64,000 nucleotides of DNA from Microlunatus sagamiharensis (GCF_900105785.1 NZ_LT629799.1:1302001-1366000), one strand, 5' to 3'. Shown: positions 45,866 through 55,162, numbered from the stretch's first letter. Program-made: numbers and translations. Notes: generated by a model from the sequence alone, not told the origin.

Positions 45866-46654
45866 TCACTCCAGGCGGCCGACCGGTTTTTCCGGGAGGG
45901 TGCGGTAGCTGGTGAACAGGGCGTCGTCGTCGCCGCGCAGCACGTACGCCAGCGCGAGGCCGAGCGGGTCGTCCAGGCCCGCGCCGCGCGTGGTCCGCGA
46001 ACCGTCACCGCCCACGACCGAGGGCGCCAGCGTCAGCAGCACCTCGTCGACGAGGCCGAGGGCGAGCAGCTCGCGGTGCAGGGCCGGTCCGCCCTCGCAG
46101 AGCAGCCGGGGCAGCCCGCGCCCGGCCAGGTCGTCGAGCACGGCTCGGAGGTCGACCGACTTGGTGCCGCGCTGCAGGACCTCGACGCCCGCGGCCCTGA
46201 GCGCCTCGAGCCGCGCCGGCGGCGCCGCCGTCGTGGTGGCGACGACGACCGGGCCGCCCTCGCCGACCGCGGGCGTGGCGATCTGCGGGTCCAGGTCGGC
46301 GCTCGCGCTCACCACGACGAGGGTCGGGAGAGGGGCGAGCCCCTCGGCGGCGCGCACGTCGCGCTGCCAGTCGGCCAGGTCGACCGCGCGGTAGCCCTCC
46401 GCCCGCGCGGTGCCGGCGGCGACCACGACGGCGTCGCACAGCGCCCGGTGCAGCGCGAAGTGGTGCGCGTCGCTGCCGGGGCTGATGCTGCCCGAGGCGC
46501 CGTCCGGACCGGTGACCGAGCCGTCGACCGTGGTGACGAAGTTCGTGCGGAGCCAGGCGTCCGAGGGCGGGACGCCGAAGCGCAGCAGCTCGACGAGCCC
46601 GGCCTGGTCGAGCTCGCCGGGAGGGGTGCCGCGACGGTCGTGGAGGAGGTGCAC
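45866..46654 (-). CDS. RibD C-terminal-like pyrimidine reductase
   Basis: A 262-residue NADPH-dependent reductase of the RibD C-terminal family, with NFVTTVDGSVTGPDG at the substrate site, AAGTARAEGY and LLCEGGPALHRELLALGLVDEV. RibD reduces a riboflavin intermediate; homologues in actinobacteria reduce related pterins or flavin precursors. GTG 46654 lies only 17 bases from the divergent PPK2 start. Confidence 0.9.
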   Translation of the reverse strand: MHLLHDRRGTPPGELDQAGLVELLRFGVPPSDAWLRTNFVTTVDGSVTGPDGASGSISPGSDAHHFALHRALCDAVVVAAGTARAEGYRAVDLADWQRDVRAAEGLAPLPTLVVVSASADLDPQIATPAVGEGGPVVVATTTAAPPARLEALRAAGVEVLQRGTKSVDLRAVLDDLAGRGLPRLLCEGGPALHRELLALGLVDEVLLTLAPSVVGGDGSRTTRGAGLDDPLGLALAYVLRGDDDALFTSYRTLPEKPVGRLE

Positions 46655-46671
46655 GCGGGCATCCTGGCACG

Positions 46672-47610
46672 GTGCATGATCAGCACGTGTCGAAGCACTC
46701 AGGCAAGCACGCGGGCAAGCACGCGCGGAAGTACCCCGACCTGACCGACCCGCCGGAGCAGGAGCGGCGCCCGCTGAGCGAGCTGCTGCGGCTGCCGGCC
46801 GGCGCGGTCGACCTGGCGAGCATCCCGACCGACGCGACCCCGGGGTTTCCGGGCCGGGGCAAGGCCGACGCCGAGGAGGTCGCCGCCGACCTGCGCCCCG
46901 AGCTGGACGAGCAGCAGGAGCGGCTCTTCGCGACCGGTCGCTCGACGCCGGACACCGCGCCCAAGGTGCTGCTCGTGCTGCAGGGCATGGACACCTCGGG
47001 CAAGGGCGGCGTGGTGCGGCACGCGATCGGCATGGTCGACCCGCAGGGGGTGGACATCACCTCCTTCAAGGCGCCGACCAAGACCGAGCTGGCGCACCAC
47101 TTCCTCTGGCGCATCGAGCGCGCGCTGCCCGGACCGGGGATGATCGGCGTCTTCGACCGGTCGCACTACGAGGACGTGCTCATCGTCCGGGTGCGCGACC
47201 TGGTTCCCGAGGCCGAGTGGTCCGGGCGCTACGACGAGATCAACGCCTGGGAGGAGCAGCTCGTCGCCTCCGGCACGACGGTGGTCAAGTGCTTCCTGCA
47301 CGTCTCCCACGACGAGCAGAGGGAGCGGCTGCTCGCCCGCCTCGACGACCCGACCAAGTACTGGAAGTACAACCCGGGCGACGTCGACGAGCGCGAGCTC
47401 TGGCCGGCGTACACGCAGGCGTACGAGGCCGCGCTCGAGCGCTGCAGCACCCAGCACGCGCCGTGGTTCGTCGTCCCCGCCGACCGCAAGTGGTACCGCA
47501 ACTGGGCCGTCGCCCAGCTGCTCGCCGAGCACCTGCGCGGGCTGGACCTGCAGTGGCCGGCGGCGGACTTCGACGTCACGACCGAGCAGGCGCGGGTCAC
47601 CGCCTCCTGA
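46672..47610 (+). CDS. ppk2: Polyphosphate kinase 2 family protein
   Basis: It transfers phosphate between polyphosphate and nucleotides. The 312-residue protein has Walker A GMDTSGKGG near residue 105, the lid motif DRSHYEDVL near 162, and DDPTKYWKYNPGDVDER. A basic N-terminus rich in Lys/His (KHSGKHAGKHARK) precedes the domain. GTG 46672 is used; GTG 46687 is possible because the divergent RibD-like gene is so close. Confidence 0.93.
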   Translation: MHDQHVSKHSGKHAGKHARKYPDLTDPPEQERRPLSELLRLPAGAVDLASIPTDATPGFPGRGKADAEEVAADLRPELDEQQERLFATGRSTPDTAPKVLLVLQGMDTSGKGGVVRHAIGMVDPQGVDITSFKAPTKTELAHHFLWRIERALPGPGMIGVFDRSHYEDVLIVRVRDLVPEAEWSGRYDEINAWEEQLVASGTTVVKCFLHVSHDEQRERLLARLDDPTKYWKYNPGDVDERELWPAYTQAYEAALERCSTQHAPWFVVPADRKWYRNWAVAQLLAEHLRGLDLQWPAADFDVTTEQARVTAS

Positions 47611-47631
47611 CCGCTCGGCGGCGTGTCGGAT

Positions 47632-47656
47632 GGTTCGGCCCGCGCGGGCTGGGTAC
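47632..47656 (+). promoter_or_regulatory. SigF/SigB-like stress promoter
   Basis: GGTTC (47632-47636) and GGGTAC (47651-47656) with a 14-base spacer match the pattern GGTTT-N15-17-GGGTAT loosely. The spacer is one short. It precedes the gene at 47720 by 64 bases. Confidence 0.45.
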
Positions 47657-47719
47657 CACCAGGAGGACGGACGTCGTACGCACGCCGTACGACCCTTCTC
47701 GACCCCGAAGGACTGATCC

Positions 47720-48304
47720 ATGGCAGAGCGCAACACCCTCATCCGTTCGATGCACGACCTGGGCGCGGCCGCCTGGTTCGGCGGCTCCCTGATGGGCGCG
47801 GTCGGCGTGAACGGCTCCGCCGACGCCGCCAAGGACCCGACCGAGCGCCTCCGGCTCTCGAGCATCGGCTGGGCGAAGTGGACCCCGTGGCAGGTCGCGG
47901 CGGTCGGCGTGCACGCCATCGGCGGCATCGGCCTCCTCGTCACCAACCGCCGTCGATCGGTCAGCCAGCCGGGCGCCACCGCGAACAACGTCGCCAAGAT
48001 CATCCTCACCGCGGCCGGTGCCGGCGTGACGGCGTACTCGGGCGTCCTGGGCGCCAAGGTCGCCAAGCACGCCGACGAGGGCGCCGAGGGTTCGGTAACC
48101 CCGGGCAGCACGAGCAGCGCGGAGCTCGCCAGCGCGCAGCGCCAGCTCAAGGTCTGCCAGTGGCTCATCCCCGCCTTCAGCGGCAGCCTGATCGTGCTCG
48201 GCGCCGTCCACGGCGAGCAGCAGCGGGGCGTGGCCGGCCTGCTCGACCTCGGCCCGGACGAGGTCGTGCACGGTGTGCGCCAGGCGGTGCGTAAGGTCCT
48301 CTGA
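47720..48304 (+). CDS. Small membrane protein of unknown function
   Basis: A 194-residue protein with about three hydrophobic stretches (VAAVGVHAIGGIGLLVT, ILTAAGAGVTAYSGVLGA, LIPAFSGSLIVLGAV). The N-terminus (MHDLGAAAWFGGSLMGAVGVNG) looks like another hydrophobic segment. No domain is recognised. AAGGA precedes ATG 47720. A stress-type promoter is plausible, and the gene is followed one base later by a small coiled-coil gene. Confidence 0.75.
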   Translation: MAERNTLIRSMHDLGAAAWFGGSLMGAVGVNGSADAAKDPTERLRLSSIGWAKWTPWQVAAVGVHAIGGIGLLVTNRRRSVSQPGATANNVAKIILTAAGAGVTAYSGVLGAKVAKHADEGAEGSVTPGSTSSAELASAQRQLKVCQWLIPAFSGSLIVLGAVHGEQQRGVAGLLDLGPDEVVHGVRQAVRKVL

Positions 48305-48305
48305 C

Positions 48306-48530
48306 GTGGACATCTTCGAGCGCATCACCTACGCCCGCGACCAGGCCCTCGAGGCCGAGCGCACCGAACGCCGTCGGCTCGCCGACGCCGACACCGCCGA
48401 GCTCCAGCAGGCCGCCTCGGTCCGCCTGGCCACCCGCCAGGCCGTCCGTGAGGCCCTGGACGACGTGCTCGACGAGAAGTCGGACCCGGAGGAGGAGCTG
48501 AGCGGCCCCGCCGCCGGCGCGCAGGGCTGA
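48306..48530 (+). CDS. Small coiled-coil protein
   Basis: A 74-residue, highly charged protein (DIFERITYARDQALEAERTERRR), probably all helix with heptad-like spacing. The start is GTG 48306, one base after the upstream stop. It is not recognised. The two genes are probably one operon. Confidence 0.7.
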   Translation: MDIFERITYARDQALEAERTERRRLADADTAELQQAASVRLATRQAVREALDDVLDEKSDPEEELSGPAAGAQG

Positions 48531-48550
48531 CCGACCGGCACCAGGCACAG

Positions 48551-48585
48551 GAAGACCCCCACCGACCAGGTCGGTGGGGGTCTTC
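48551..48585. terminator. Bidirectional terminator
   Basis: GAAGACCCCCACCGA pairs perfectly with TCGGTGGGGGTCTTC around a five-base CCAGG loop. It lies between the plus-strand small gene and the minus-strand sulfate operon end. Confidence 0.92.
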
Positions 48586-48592
48586 CTCCGTC

Positions 48593-49480
48593 TCAGGCGC
48601 TGACGACCGAGAGGTGGCGCGGCGGCAGGGCCTCGAGCTCCTCCAGCTCGACCACTTCGACGTCGAAGGTGTCGTCGTACGGCGCCGGCTCGTATGTGCC
48701 CTCATCGAAGGACGCGACCTCGTAGGGCACCGGGGTGTCGACGTCGACGAGCTCCATCGCCGCGACGACGTAGCGGGTCAGCGCCACCTCGACGATCTCC
48801 GGCTCTCCGCCCATCGGCGCGGACACGGCCGTCGCCCCGGCCTCCAGGGCGGCCTCGGCCTCGGCGGTCCACAGCACGCCGGGGGAGAGGTACCAGCTGC
48901 CGACGGCCACGTGGCGACGGCCCTGGGCGCGCAGAGTGCGCACCGCCTCCGCCGTGCTGGGGCCGGAGCCCGTCGCGTAGGCGGTGACGCAGGGCAGGCG
49001 GTGGTGGGTCGCCCACTGGCGGGCACGGCGCGCGATGATCGCGTTGCTGCGGACGTCGACGCTGCCCGCCGCGGCGAAGACCAGGCCGTCGAGCTCGGCG
49101 ACGTGGCGCGCCCGCAGCGCGTCGCGCAGCCGGCGGTCGACGATGGACAGCAGCTGGGCCTCCGGGCCGATCGGGCGCGAGGCCCCGACCCGGACGCCCT
49201 CGTGCGCGGCGTTGAGCTCGGCGACGAGCGTCGGCACCTTCTCCTTGGCCCCGAAGGCGTCGGACAGGAGCAGGGGGACGAGCACGACCTCCTCGACGCC
49301 GTCGGCGGCGAGGCGCGCGACGACGTCGTGGGCGCTCGGGCCGTTGACGTCGAGGTAGGCCGCGTGGACGTCGAGGTTCGGACGGAGCTCGCGCAGCCCG
49401 TCGCTGATCCTGCGGCTGATCTGCGGCGTGCGGGGGTCGTGGCTGCCCGGTCCGAGCAGGACGAGGGTGGGGGCGGTCAT
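48593..49480 (-). CDS. Sirohydrochlorin chelatase-type protein (CbiX/SirB-like)
   Basis: A 295-residue protein with the family's GSHDPRTPQIS (a variant of the usual AHGSR), LVPLLLSDAF and AVGSWYLSPGVLW; two halves are similar, as in CbiX. It probably inserts iron or cobalt into a tetrapyrrole. The gene ends the operon four bases after cysN. It would supply siroheme to the sulfite reductase upstream. Confidence 0.9.
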   Translation of the reverse strand: MTAPTLVLLGPGSHDPRTPQISRRISDGLRELRPNLDVHAAYLDVNGPSAHDVVARLAADGVEEVVLVPLLLSDAFGAKEKVPTLVAELNAAHEGVRVGASRPIGPEAQLLSIVDRRLRDALRARHVAELDGLVFAAAGSVDVRSNAIIARRARQWATHHRLPCVTAYATGSGPSTAEAVRTLRAQGRRHVAVGSWYLSPGVLWTAEAEAALEAGATAVSAPMGGEPEIVEVALTRYVVAAMELVDVDTPVPYEVASFDEGTYEPAPYDDTFDVEVVELEELEALPPRHLSVVSA

Positions 49481-49484
49481 CGGG

Positions 49485-50861
49485 TCACCGTTCCTGAGCG
49501 TCGACGTCGAGGGTGTGCAGGCTCGTGGGCCCGGCCATGCCGGCCCCGAGCGTCCAGCCGTCCGCCTCGTCGACGAGGACGAACGAGCCGGTGCCCCGGT
49601 GCTCCTTGTAGGGATCGACCGGGAGCGGCGCGGCCAGCGAGAGCCGGACGCGGCCGATGTCGTTGAGGCCGAGGGCCTCGGCGGTGTGCCAGGTCGGGTA
49701 GGACCCGGACTCGAAGTCGAGGTCGAGCACGCCGTCGATCACCTTGACGACGGCCTTGGTCACCGACGTGCCGTGCTGCACCAGCACGCGGCTGCCGCGC
49801 CGCAGCGTCCGGTCGCTCAGCCAGCACACGGTGCCGCTGAGCTCGCGGGTCGGCGCCGGCGGGGCCGACGCCGAGGCCAGGACCGCGCCGCGCGAGACGT
49901 CGAGGTCGCGGTCGAGGCGCAGCACCACGGACTGGCCGGCGACCGCGAGGTCCAGCGGGCCGTCCGGGGTGTCGACGCCCTCGACGACGGCGTGGCCGCC
50001 GCCCGGGAGCACGACCACCTCCTCGCCGACGGTGACGCGCCCGGAGACGACCTTGCCCGCGTAGCCGCGGTAGTCGCCGTCGACCGTGGGTGCCTGCGCG
50101 GCCCACGGCGCGAGCACGGCCGACTGGGGGCGCACGACCTGCTGCACCGGGAAGCGGAAGTCCTCGCCCACCTCGAGCGAGGTGTCGTCGACGCCCTCGA
50201 GGTAGCCGAGCACCGTCGGGCCGTCGTACCAGGGCATCTGCGCCGAGCGGGTCACGACGTTGTCGCCCTCGAGCGCCGAGACCGGGATCGCGTGGCTGTC
50301 GGCCACGCCGAGGCTCCGCGCCAGCAGCGCGAAGTCGGTGGCGATGGCGTCGAAGACCTCCTGGGAGTAGTCCGCGAGGTCGATCTTGTTCACCGCGAGC
50401 ACCACGTGGGGCACCCGCAGCAGCGCGGCCACGGCGAGGTGGCGACGGGTCTGCTCGACCACGCCCTTGCGGGCGTCGACGAGCAGCACGATGACGTGCG
50501 CGGTCGAGGCGCCCGTGACCGTGTTGCGCGTGTACTGCACGTGCCCGGGGCAGTCGGCGAGCACGAACTTGCGTCCGGCCGTCGCGAAGTAGCGGTAGGC
50601 CACGTCGATCGTGATGCCCTGCTCGCGCTCGGCGCGCAGTCCGTCGGTGAGCAGCGCGAGGTCGGCGCGGTCGAGCCCCTTGCGCCGGCTGGCCGTCTCG
50701 ATCGAGTCGAGGGTGTCGGTGAGCACCGAGTTCGTGTCGAAGAGCAGGCGCCCGACGAGGGTCGACTTGCCGTCGTCCACCGAGCCCGCGGTGGCGAGCC
50801 GGAGCAGCGTCCGGCGTCCCTGCAGCGACGCCTCGCGCTCGGCCTGGAGCGTGGGTGTCAT
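49485..50861 (-). CDS. cysN: Sulfate adenylyltransferase large subunit
   Basis: The GTPase subunit of ATP sulfurylase. The 458-residue protein has GSVDDGKST (P-loop), DCPGH and NKID for GTP binding, followed by two beta-barrel EF-Tu-like domains. ATG 50861 overlaps the cysD stop (TGATG). There is no fused APS-kinase domain; cysC is separate. Confidence 0.96.
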   Translation of the reverse strand: MTPTLQAEREASLQGRRTLLRLATAGSVDDGKSTLVGRLLFDTNSVLTDTLDSIETASRRKGLDRADLALLTDGLRAEREQGITIDVAYRYFATAGRKFVLADCPGHVQYTRNTVTGASTAHVIVLLVDARKGVVEQTRRHLAVAALLRVPHVVLAVNKIDLADYSQEVFDAIATDFALLARSLGVADSHAIPVSALEGDNVVTRSAQMPWYDGPTVLGYLEGVDDTSLEVGEDFRFPVQQVVRPQSAVLAPWAAQAPTVDGDYRGYAGKVVSGRVTVGEEVVVLPGGGHAVVEGVDTPDGPLDLAVAGQSVVLRLDRDLDVSRGAVLASASAPPAPTRELSGTVCWLSDRTLRRGSRVLVQHGTSVTKAVVKVIDGVLDLDFESGSYPTWHTAEALGLNDIGRVRLSLAAPLPVDPYKEHRGTGSFVLVDEADGWTLGAGMAGPTSLHTLDVDAQER

Positions 50862-51781
50862 CAGAAGTAGCCCTCTCGCTTGCGGTCTTCCATGGCGGCC
50901 TCGGAGAGCCGGTCGTCGGCGCGGGTGGCGCCGCGCTCGGTGAGCGAGCTCAGCCCCACCTCGGTGATCACGTCGGCGACCGTGGTGGCGCTCGAGAGCA
51001 CCGCCGCGGTGCAGGACATGTCGCCGACCGTGCGGTAGCGCACCGAGCGGACGGCGGTCTCCTCGCCCTTCTTCACGGGCGTGACCGGCGTGATCGCCAC
51101 CCACATCCCGTCGCGCAGCGCGACCTCGCGCTCGTGGGCGTAGTAGATCGAGGGCAGCGCGATCTTCTCGGCCTCGATGTAGTCCCAGACGTCGAGCTCG
51201 GTCCAGTTCGACAGCGGGAAGACGCGGACGTGCTCCCCGGGCAGGTGACGGCCGTTGTAGAGCGACCAGAGCTCGGGGCGCTGGTTGCGCGGGTCCCACT
51301 GGCCGAACTCGTCGCGCAGGCTGAAGATGCGCTCCTTGGCCCGGGCGCGTTCCTCGTCGCGCCGGCCGCCGCCGAACACGGCGTCGTGCTGGCCGTCGGT
51401 GATCGCGTCGAGCAGCGGGACGGTCTGCAGCGGGTTGCGCTGGCCGTCGGGGCGCTCGCGCAGCCGGCCGTCGTCGATGTAGTCCTGCACCGAGGCGACC
51501 TTGACCGTCGCGCCGTAGAACTCGCCGGCCTCGTCGCGGTAGGTCAGCACCTCGGGGAAGTTGTGCCCGGTGTCGACGTGCAGCAGCTCGAAGGGCACCG
51601 GGGCCGGCCAGAAGGCCTTCGCCGCCAGGTGCAGCATCACGACGGAGTCCTTGCCGCCGGAGAAGAGCATCACCGGGCGGCGGAAGGTGGCCGCCACCTC
51701 CCGGAAGATGTGGATCGACTCCGACTCCAGCGCCTGCAGCTCGCTGAGCGGGCGCAGGGCGCGGCTGTTGACGGGGCTCAC
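50861..51781 (-). CDS. cysD: Sulfate adenylyltransferase small subunit
   Basis: The catalytic subunit that makes APS from sulfate and ATP. The 306-residue protein has the PP-loop SGGKDSVVML, VDTGHNFPEV and GRRDEERARAKERIFS. GTG 51781 overlaps the cysC stop (GTGA). Confidence 0.96.
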   Translation of the reverse strand: MSPVNSRALRPLSELQALESESIHIFREVAATFRRPVMLFSGGKDSVVMLHLAAKAFWPAPVPFELLHVDTGHNFPEVLTYRDEAGEFYGATVKVASVQDYIDDGRLRERPDGQRNPLQTVPLLDAITDGQHDAVFGGGRRDEERARAKERIFSLRDEFGQWDPRNQRPELWSLYNGRHLPGEHVRVFPLSNWTELDVWDYIEAEKIALPSIYYAHEREVALRDGMWVAITPVTPVKKGEETAVRSVRYRTVGDMSCTAAVLSSATTVADVITEVGLSSLTERGATRADDRLSEAAMEDRKREGYF

Positions 51782-52434
51782 GCGAGGGTCCTCTCGAGGG
51801 GACGGTCGAGGGTCTGGCCGAGCAGCGCGTACGCCCGCTCGACCGAGGTGTCGAGGTCGAGCACGGCGGTGTCGAGCTCGAGCTCGGCGGTGGCGGGCTG
51901 CTCGTACGGGTCGTCGACGCCGGTCATGCCGGTGATCTCCCCGCGGCGGGCGCGGGCGTAGAGACCCTTGACGTCGCGCTGCTCGGCGACCTCGAGGGAG
52001 GTGGAGACGAAGACCTCGGCGAAGCCGACGCCGTGCTGCGCGTGGTCGTCGCGCACGGTCTGGCGGGCGTCGGCGTACGGGGCGATGACGGGCACGAGCA
52101 CGACGGTCCCGTGGGAGGCGAGCAGGCGGGCGACCCAGCCGATCCGGCGTACGTTGACGTCGCGGTCGGCCCGGGTGAAGCCGAGCCCCGCCGACAGGTG
52201 CGGACGCACCTCGTCGCCGTCGAGCACCTCGACGTCGACGCCCTCGGCGCGCAGCCGGTCGGCCAGCGCGTGGGAGACGGTGGACTTGCCCGCGCTGGGC
52301 AGACCGGTGAACCACAAGGTCGCGCCCTGCAGTGTGGGGGGACGACCCCCCACGCCCCCCGGTGGGAATTGCTCGCTGGCGCTCGCAGAACCCGGACCGG
52401 TGGTCACCTCAGGGGTGCTCGAGTCTCTCCTCAT
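51778..52434 (-). CDS. cysC: Adenylylsulfate kinase
   Basis: It phosphorylates APS to PAPS. The 218-residue protein has Walker A GLPSAGKST, LDGDEVR and DPYEQPATAELELDT. The N-terminal 35 residues are an unusual Ser/Pro/Gly-rich extension. ATG 52434 overlaps the cysH stop (ATGA). The presence of both cysC and a CxxC-type CysH means that APS may be used for reduction and PAPS for sulfation. Confidence 0.95.
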   Translation of the reverse strand: MRRDSSTPEVTTGPGSASASEQFPPGGVGGRPPTLQGATLWFTGLPSAGKSTVSHALADRLRAEGVDVEVLDGDEVRPHLSAGLGFTRADRDVNVRRIGWVARLLASHGTVVLVPVIAPYADARQTVRDDHAQHGVGFAEVFVSTSLEVAEQRDVKGLYARARRGEITGMTGVDDPYEQPATAELELDTAVLDLDTSVERAYALLGQTLDRPLERTLA

Positions 52435-53120
52435 AGGTGGATCCCGCACTCGGACTTGCCCAGCCCGGCCCAGCGCCCGGCGCGGGCGTCGGGACCGGTG
52501 GCGCGGACGGTGCACGGCTCGCAGCCGATGGACGGGTAGCCGTCCTCGAGGAGCGGGTTGACCATCAGCGAGTTCTCCTCGATGTAGGCCTCGACGTCCT
52601 CGTCGGTCCAGCGGGCGATGGGGGAGACCTTGACCAGGCGGCGCTTCGGGTCCCACGCCACGACGGGCGTGCTGGCCCGGGCGGCGGAGTCCGCGCGGCG
52701 CACGCCCGAGGCCCACGCCGCGTACGGCTGCAGCGCGCGGCCGAGCGGTGCGACCTTGCGCATGCCGCAGCAGGCGTCGGGGTCGGTCCGGAACAGGTCC
52801 TTGCCGTAGCGGGCGTCCTGCTCGGCGACGCTGAGCTCGGGGGTGACGCTCACGAGGTTGACGTCGTGGACGAGCTTGACGGCGTCACGGGTGCCGATCG
52901 TCTCGACGAAGTGGTAGCCGGTGTCGAGGAAGACGACGTCGATGCCCGGCGCCACGCGCTCGGCCAGGCTGATCATCACCGTGTCGGCCAACGAGGAGGT
53001 GACGACGAGCCCGCTGCCGAACTCGTCGTGCGCCCACGTCATGATCTCGAGCGCCGTGGCGTCCTCGAGCTCGCGGCTGGCCTGCGCGGCCAGGTCGGAC
53101 AGATCCAGCAGGGTGCTCAT
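52431..53120 (-). CDS. cysH: Phosphoadenylyl/adenylyl-sulfate reductase (APS-type)
   Basis: It reduces APS to sulfite with thioredoxin. The 229-residue protein has two cysteine pairs for the [4Fe-4S] cluster (CCGMRK and CEPC) and the catalytic ECGIHL at the C-terminus, which marks the APS-reducing class rather than the cluster-free PAPS type. ATG 53120 overlaps the zinc-ribbon gene's stop (ATGA). Confidence 0.95.
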   Translation of the reverse strand: MSTLLDLSDLAAQASRELEDATALEIMTWAHDEFGSGLVVTSSLADTVMISLAERVAPGIDVVFLDTGYHFVETIGTRDAVKLVHDVNLVSVTPELSVAEQDARYGKDLFRTDPDACCGMRKVAPLGRALQPYAAWASGVRRADSAARASTPVVAWDPKRRLVKVSPIARWTDEDVEAYIEENSLMVNPLLEDGYPSIGCEPCTVRATGPDARAGRWAGLGKSECGIHL

Positions 53121-53332
53121 GCGTTACCTCCGTGACCAGGGGCTCCACGTCCAGCAGAGAGCCCCTTGAACGTCACGGCGAACGCGCGCTGGCAGGAGCG
53201 GCATTCCCAGCCGCCGCCCTCGAGCGGGAAGAGCGTCTCCTCCGAGCAGTACGGGCAGTAGTTGATCGACTGCCGCTCGGCGCGCGGGGCGTGCCCGGTG
53301 GGAGAGGTCTCGGTGTCCTGCGGGGTGCTCAC
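53117..53332 (-). CDS. Zinc-ribbon protein in the sulfate operon
   Basis: A 71-residue protein with CPYC and CRSC zinc pairs. A low-complexity N-terminus precedes the ribbon. It lies between sir and cysH with 4-base overlaps on both sides, so it is co-translated; it may be a redox or assembly partner of sulfite reductase. The function is not known to me. Confidence 0.85.
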   Translation of the reverse strand: MSTPQDTETSPTGHAPRAERQSINYCPYCSEETLFPLEGGGWECRSCQRAFAVTFKGLSAGRGAPGHGGNA

Positions 53333-55062
53333 GCCAGCACCGACTCGTCGGCCCGCGCCACCCACTGCGCGAACCGCTCGCCCTCCTGGCGCTCGGCGGT
53401 GAAGCTCTTGGCCAGGCGCTCGACGTAGTCGGGCAGCTCGGCCGCGGTGACCTTGTGGCCGCGGAGCTTGCGCCCGAAGCCGGCGTCCATGCCCAGCCCG
53501 CCGCCGAGGTGCACCTGGAAGCCCTCGACCGGGTCGCCCGCCGGCCCGGGGACCAGCTGGCCCTTGAGGCCGATGTCCGCGGTCTGGATGCGGGCGCACG
53601 AGTTCGGGCAGCCGTTGAGGTGCACGGTGATGGGGGACTCCATCGCGCCGAGGCGGCTCTCGAGCTCGTCGACGAGCCGGGCGGCCTGCGCCTTGGTCTC
53701 GACGATGGCCAGCTTGCAGAACTCGATGCCCGTGCAGGCCATCACGGAGCGGCGCCAGGCGTCGGGACGCGCGGACAGGTCCAGCGCCTCGGCGCCGGCG
53801 ACGAGCGAGTCGACCTGGTCGGGCGCGACGTCGAGCACGAGGATCTTCTGCATCGGCGTGGTGCGCAGGCGGTACGAGCCGTGCGCCTCGGCCAGGTCGG
53901 CCAGGGCGAGGAGCCGCTGCCCGTCGACGCGGCCGGCCTTGGCGGCCAGCCCGACGAATAAGTTGCCGTCCTTCTGCTCGTTGACGCCGACGTGGTCGCC
54001 CGGGCGCTCCGGCGTGGCGGGCGCGGGCCCGTCGAGCATCGGGCGGTGCAGGTACTCGTTCTCGAGCACCTCGCGGAACTTCTCGGGGCCCCAGTCGGCG
54101 ACGAGGAACTTGATGCGGGCACGGGTGCGCAGGCGGCGGTAGCCGTAGTCGCGGAAGACGCCGCAGACGCCGGCCCAGACCTCGGCGACCTCCTCGCGCG
54201 GCACCCAGGCGCCGAGGCGCTGGGCGAGCATCGGGTTGGTCGACAGCCCGCCGCCGACCCAGACGTCGAAGCCGGGGCCGTGCTCGGGGTGCTCCACGCC
54301 GACGAAGGCGATGTCGTTGATCTCGGGGACCACGTCCTGCAGCGGGTGGCCGGTGATCGCGGTCTTGAACTTGCGGGGCAGGTTCGCGTACTGCGGGTCG
54401 CCGACGAAGCGGTCGCGGATCTCGCGGATGGCCGGCGTCGGGTCGATGATCTCGTCGGCGGCGATGCCGGCCACGGGCGAGCCGAGCACGACGCGGGGGC
54501 AGTCGCCGCAGGCCTCGGTGGTGTCCAGGCCGACGGCCTCGAGGCGACGCCAGATCTCGGGCACGTCCTCGACACGGATCCAGTGCAGCTGGACGTTCTG
54601 GCGGTCGGTGATGTCTGCGGTGCCGCGGGCGAAGTCGACCGAGATCTGGCCGATGACGCGCAGCTGCTCGCTGGTCAGCGCCCCGCCGTCGATGCGGACG
54701 CGGAGCATGAAGTACTCGTCGTCGAGCTCGTGCGGCTCGAGCGTGGCGGTCTTGCCGCCGTCGATCCCGGGCTTGCGCTGGGTGTAGAGGCCGTACCAGC
54801 GGAAGCGCCCGCGCAGGTCGCCCGGGTCGATCGACGCGAAGCCGCCGTGCGCGTAGATGTTCTCGATGCGGGCGCGCACGTTGAGCGGGTTGTCGTCCTT
54901 CTTGGACTGCTCGTTGGGGTTCAGCGGCTCGCGGTAGCCGAGCGCCCACTGTCCCTCGCCGCGGGGCTTGCGGGTGCGCGGCGTACGCGGTGCGGCGGCA
55001 GCCGGGCGCGCCGGGCGGGCGGGCGCGTCGACGGTGCTGGTGGCTTCGGGCTCGACGTTCAT
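53329..55062 (-). CDS. sir: Ferredoxin-type sulfite reductase (nitrite/sulfite reductase family)
   Basis: It reduces sulfite to sulfide using siroheme and a [4Fe-4S] cluster. In the 577-residue protein the ligands are in ACTGIEFCKLA and NGCPNSCAR near the C-terminal end. The first half carries ACGDCPRVVLGSPVAGI. AAGGATCCG precedes ATG 55062. It is the first gene of the seven-gene sulfate operon and follows the leader/attenuator region. Confidence 0.96.
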   Translation of the reverse strand: MNVEPEATSTVDAPARPARPAAAAPRTPRTRKPRGEGQWALGYREPLNPNEQSKKDDNPLNVRARIENIYAHGGFASIDPGDLRGRFRWYGLYTQRKPGIDGGKTATLEPHELDDEYFMLRVRIDGGALTSEQLRVIGQISVDFARGTADITDRQNVQLHWIRVEDVPEIWRRLEAVGLDTTEACGDCPRVVLGSPVAGIAADEIIDPTPAIREIRDRFVGDPQYANLPRKFKTAITGHPLQDVVPEINDIAFVGVEHPEHGPGFDVWVGGGLSTNPMLAQRLGAWVPREEVAEVWAGVCGVFRDYGYRRLRTRARIKFLVADWGPEKFREVLENEYLHRPMLDGPAPATPERPGDHVGVNEQKDGNLFVGLAAKAGRVDGQRLLALADLAEAHGSYRLRTTPMQKILVLDVAPDQVDSLVAGAEALDLSARPDAWRRSVMACTGIEFCKLAIVETKAQAARLVDELESRLGAMESPITVHLNGCPNSCARIQTADIGLKGQLVPGPAGDPVEGFQVHLGGGLGMDAGFGRKLRGHKVTAAELPDYVERLAKSFTAERQEGERFAQWVARADESVLA

Positions 55063-55131
55063 CGGATCCTTCGTGAGGCAGCCCGCGACGTCGTGCGGCG
55101 ACGTGGGGGAGGGGGTTCGGGTGAGGTCGAT

Positions 55132-55162
55132 CCGGGCGTCAGTGCCCGGGCGTCCACGCCCG
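55132..55162 (-). promoter_or_regulatory. Two mutually exclusive hairpins (attenuator) before sir
   Basis: On the minus strand, hairpin 1 (CGGGCGT/ACGCCCG, plus coordinates 55147-55153 and 55156-55162) shares bases 55147-55149 with hairpin 2 (CCGGGC/GCCCGG, 55132-55137 and 55144-55149). The leader stop codon lies in the loop of hairpin 2, so ribosome position could choose between folds. Confidence 0.55.
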
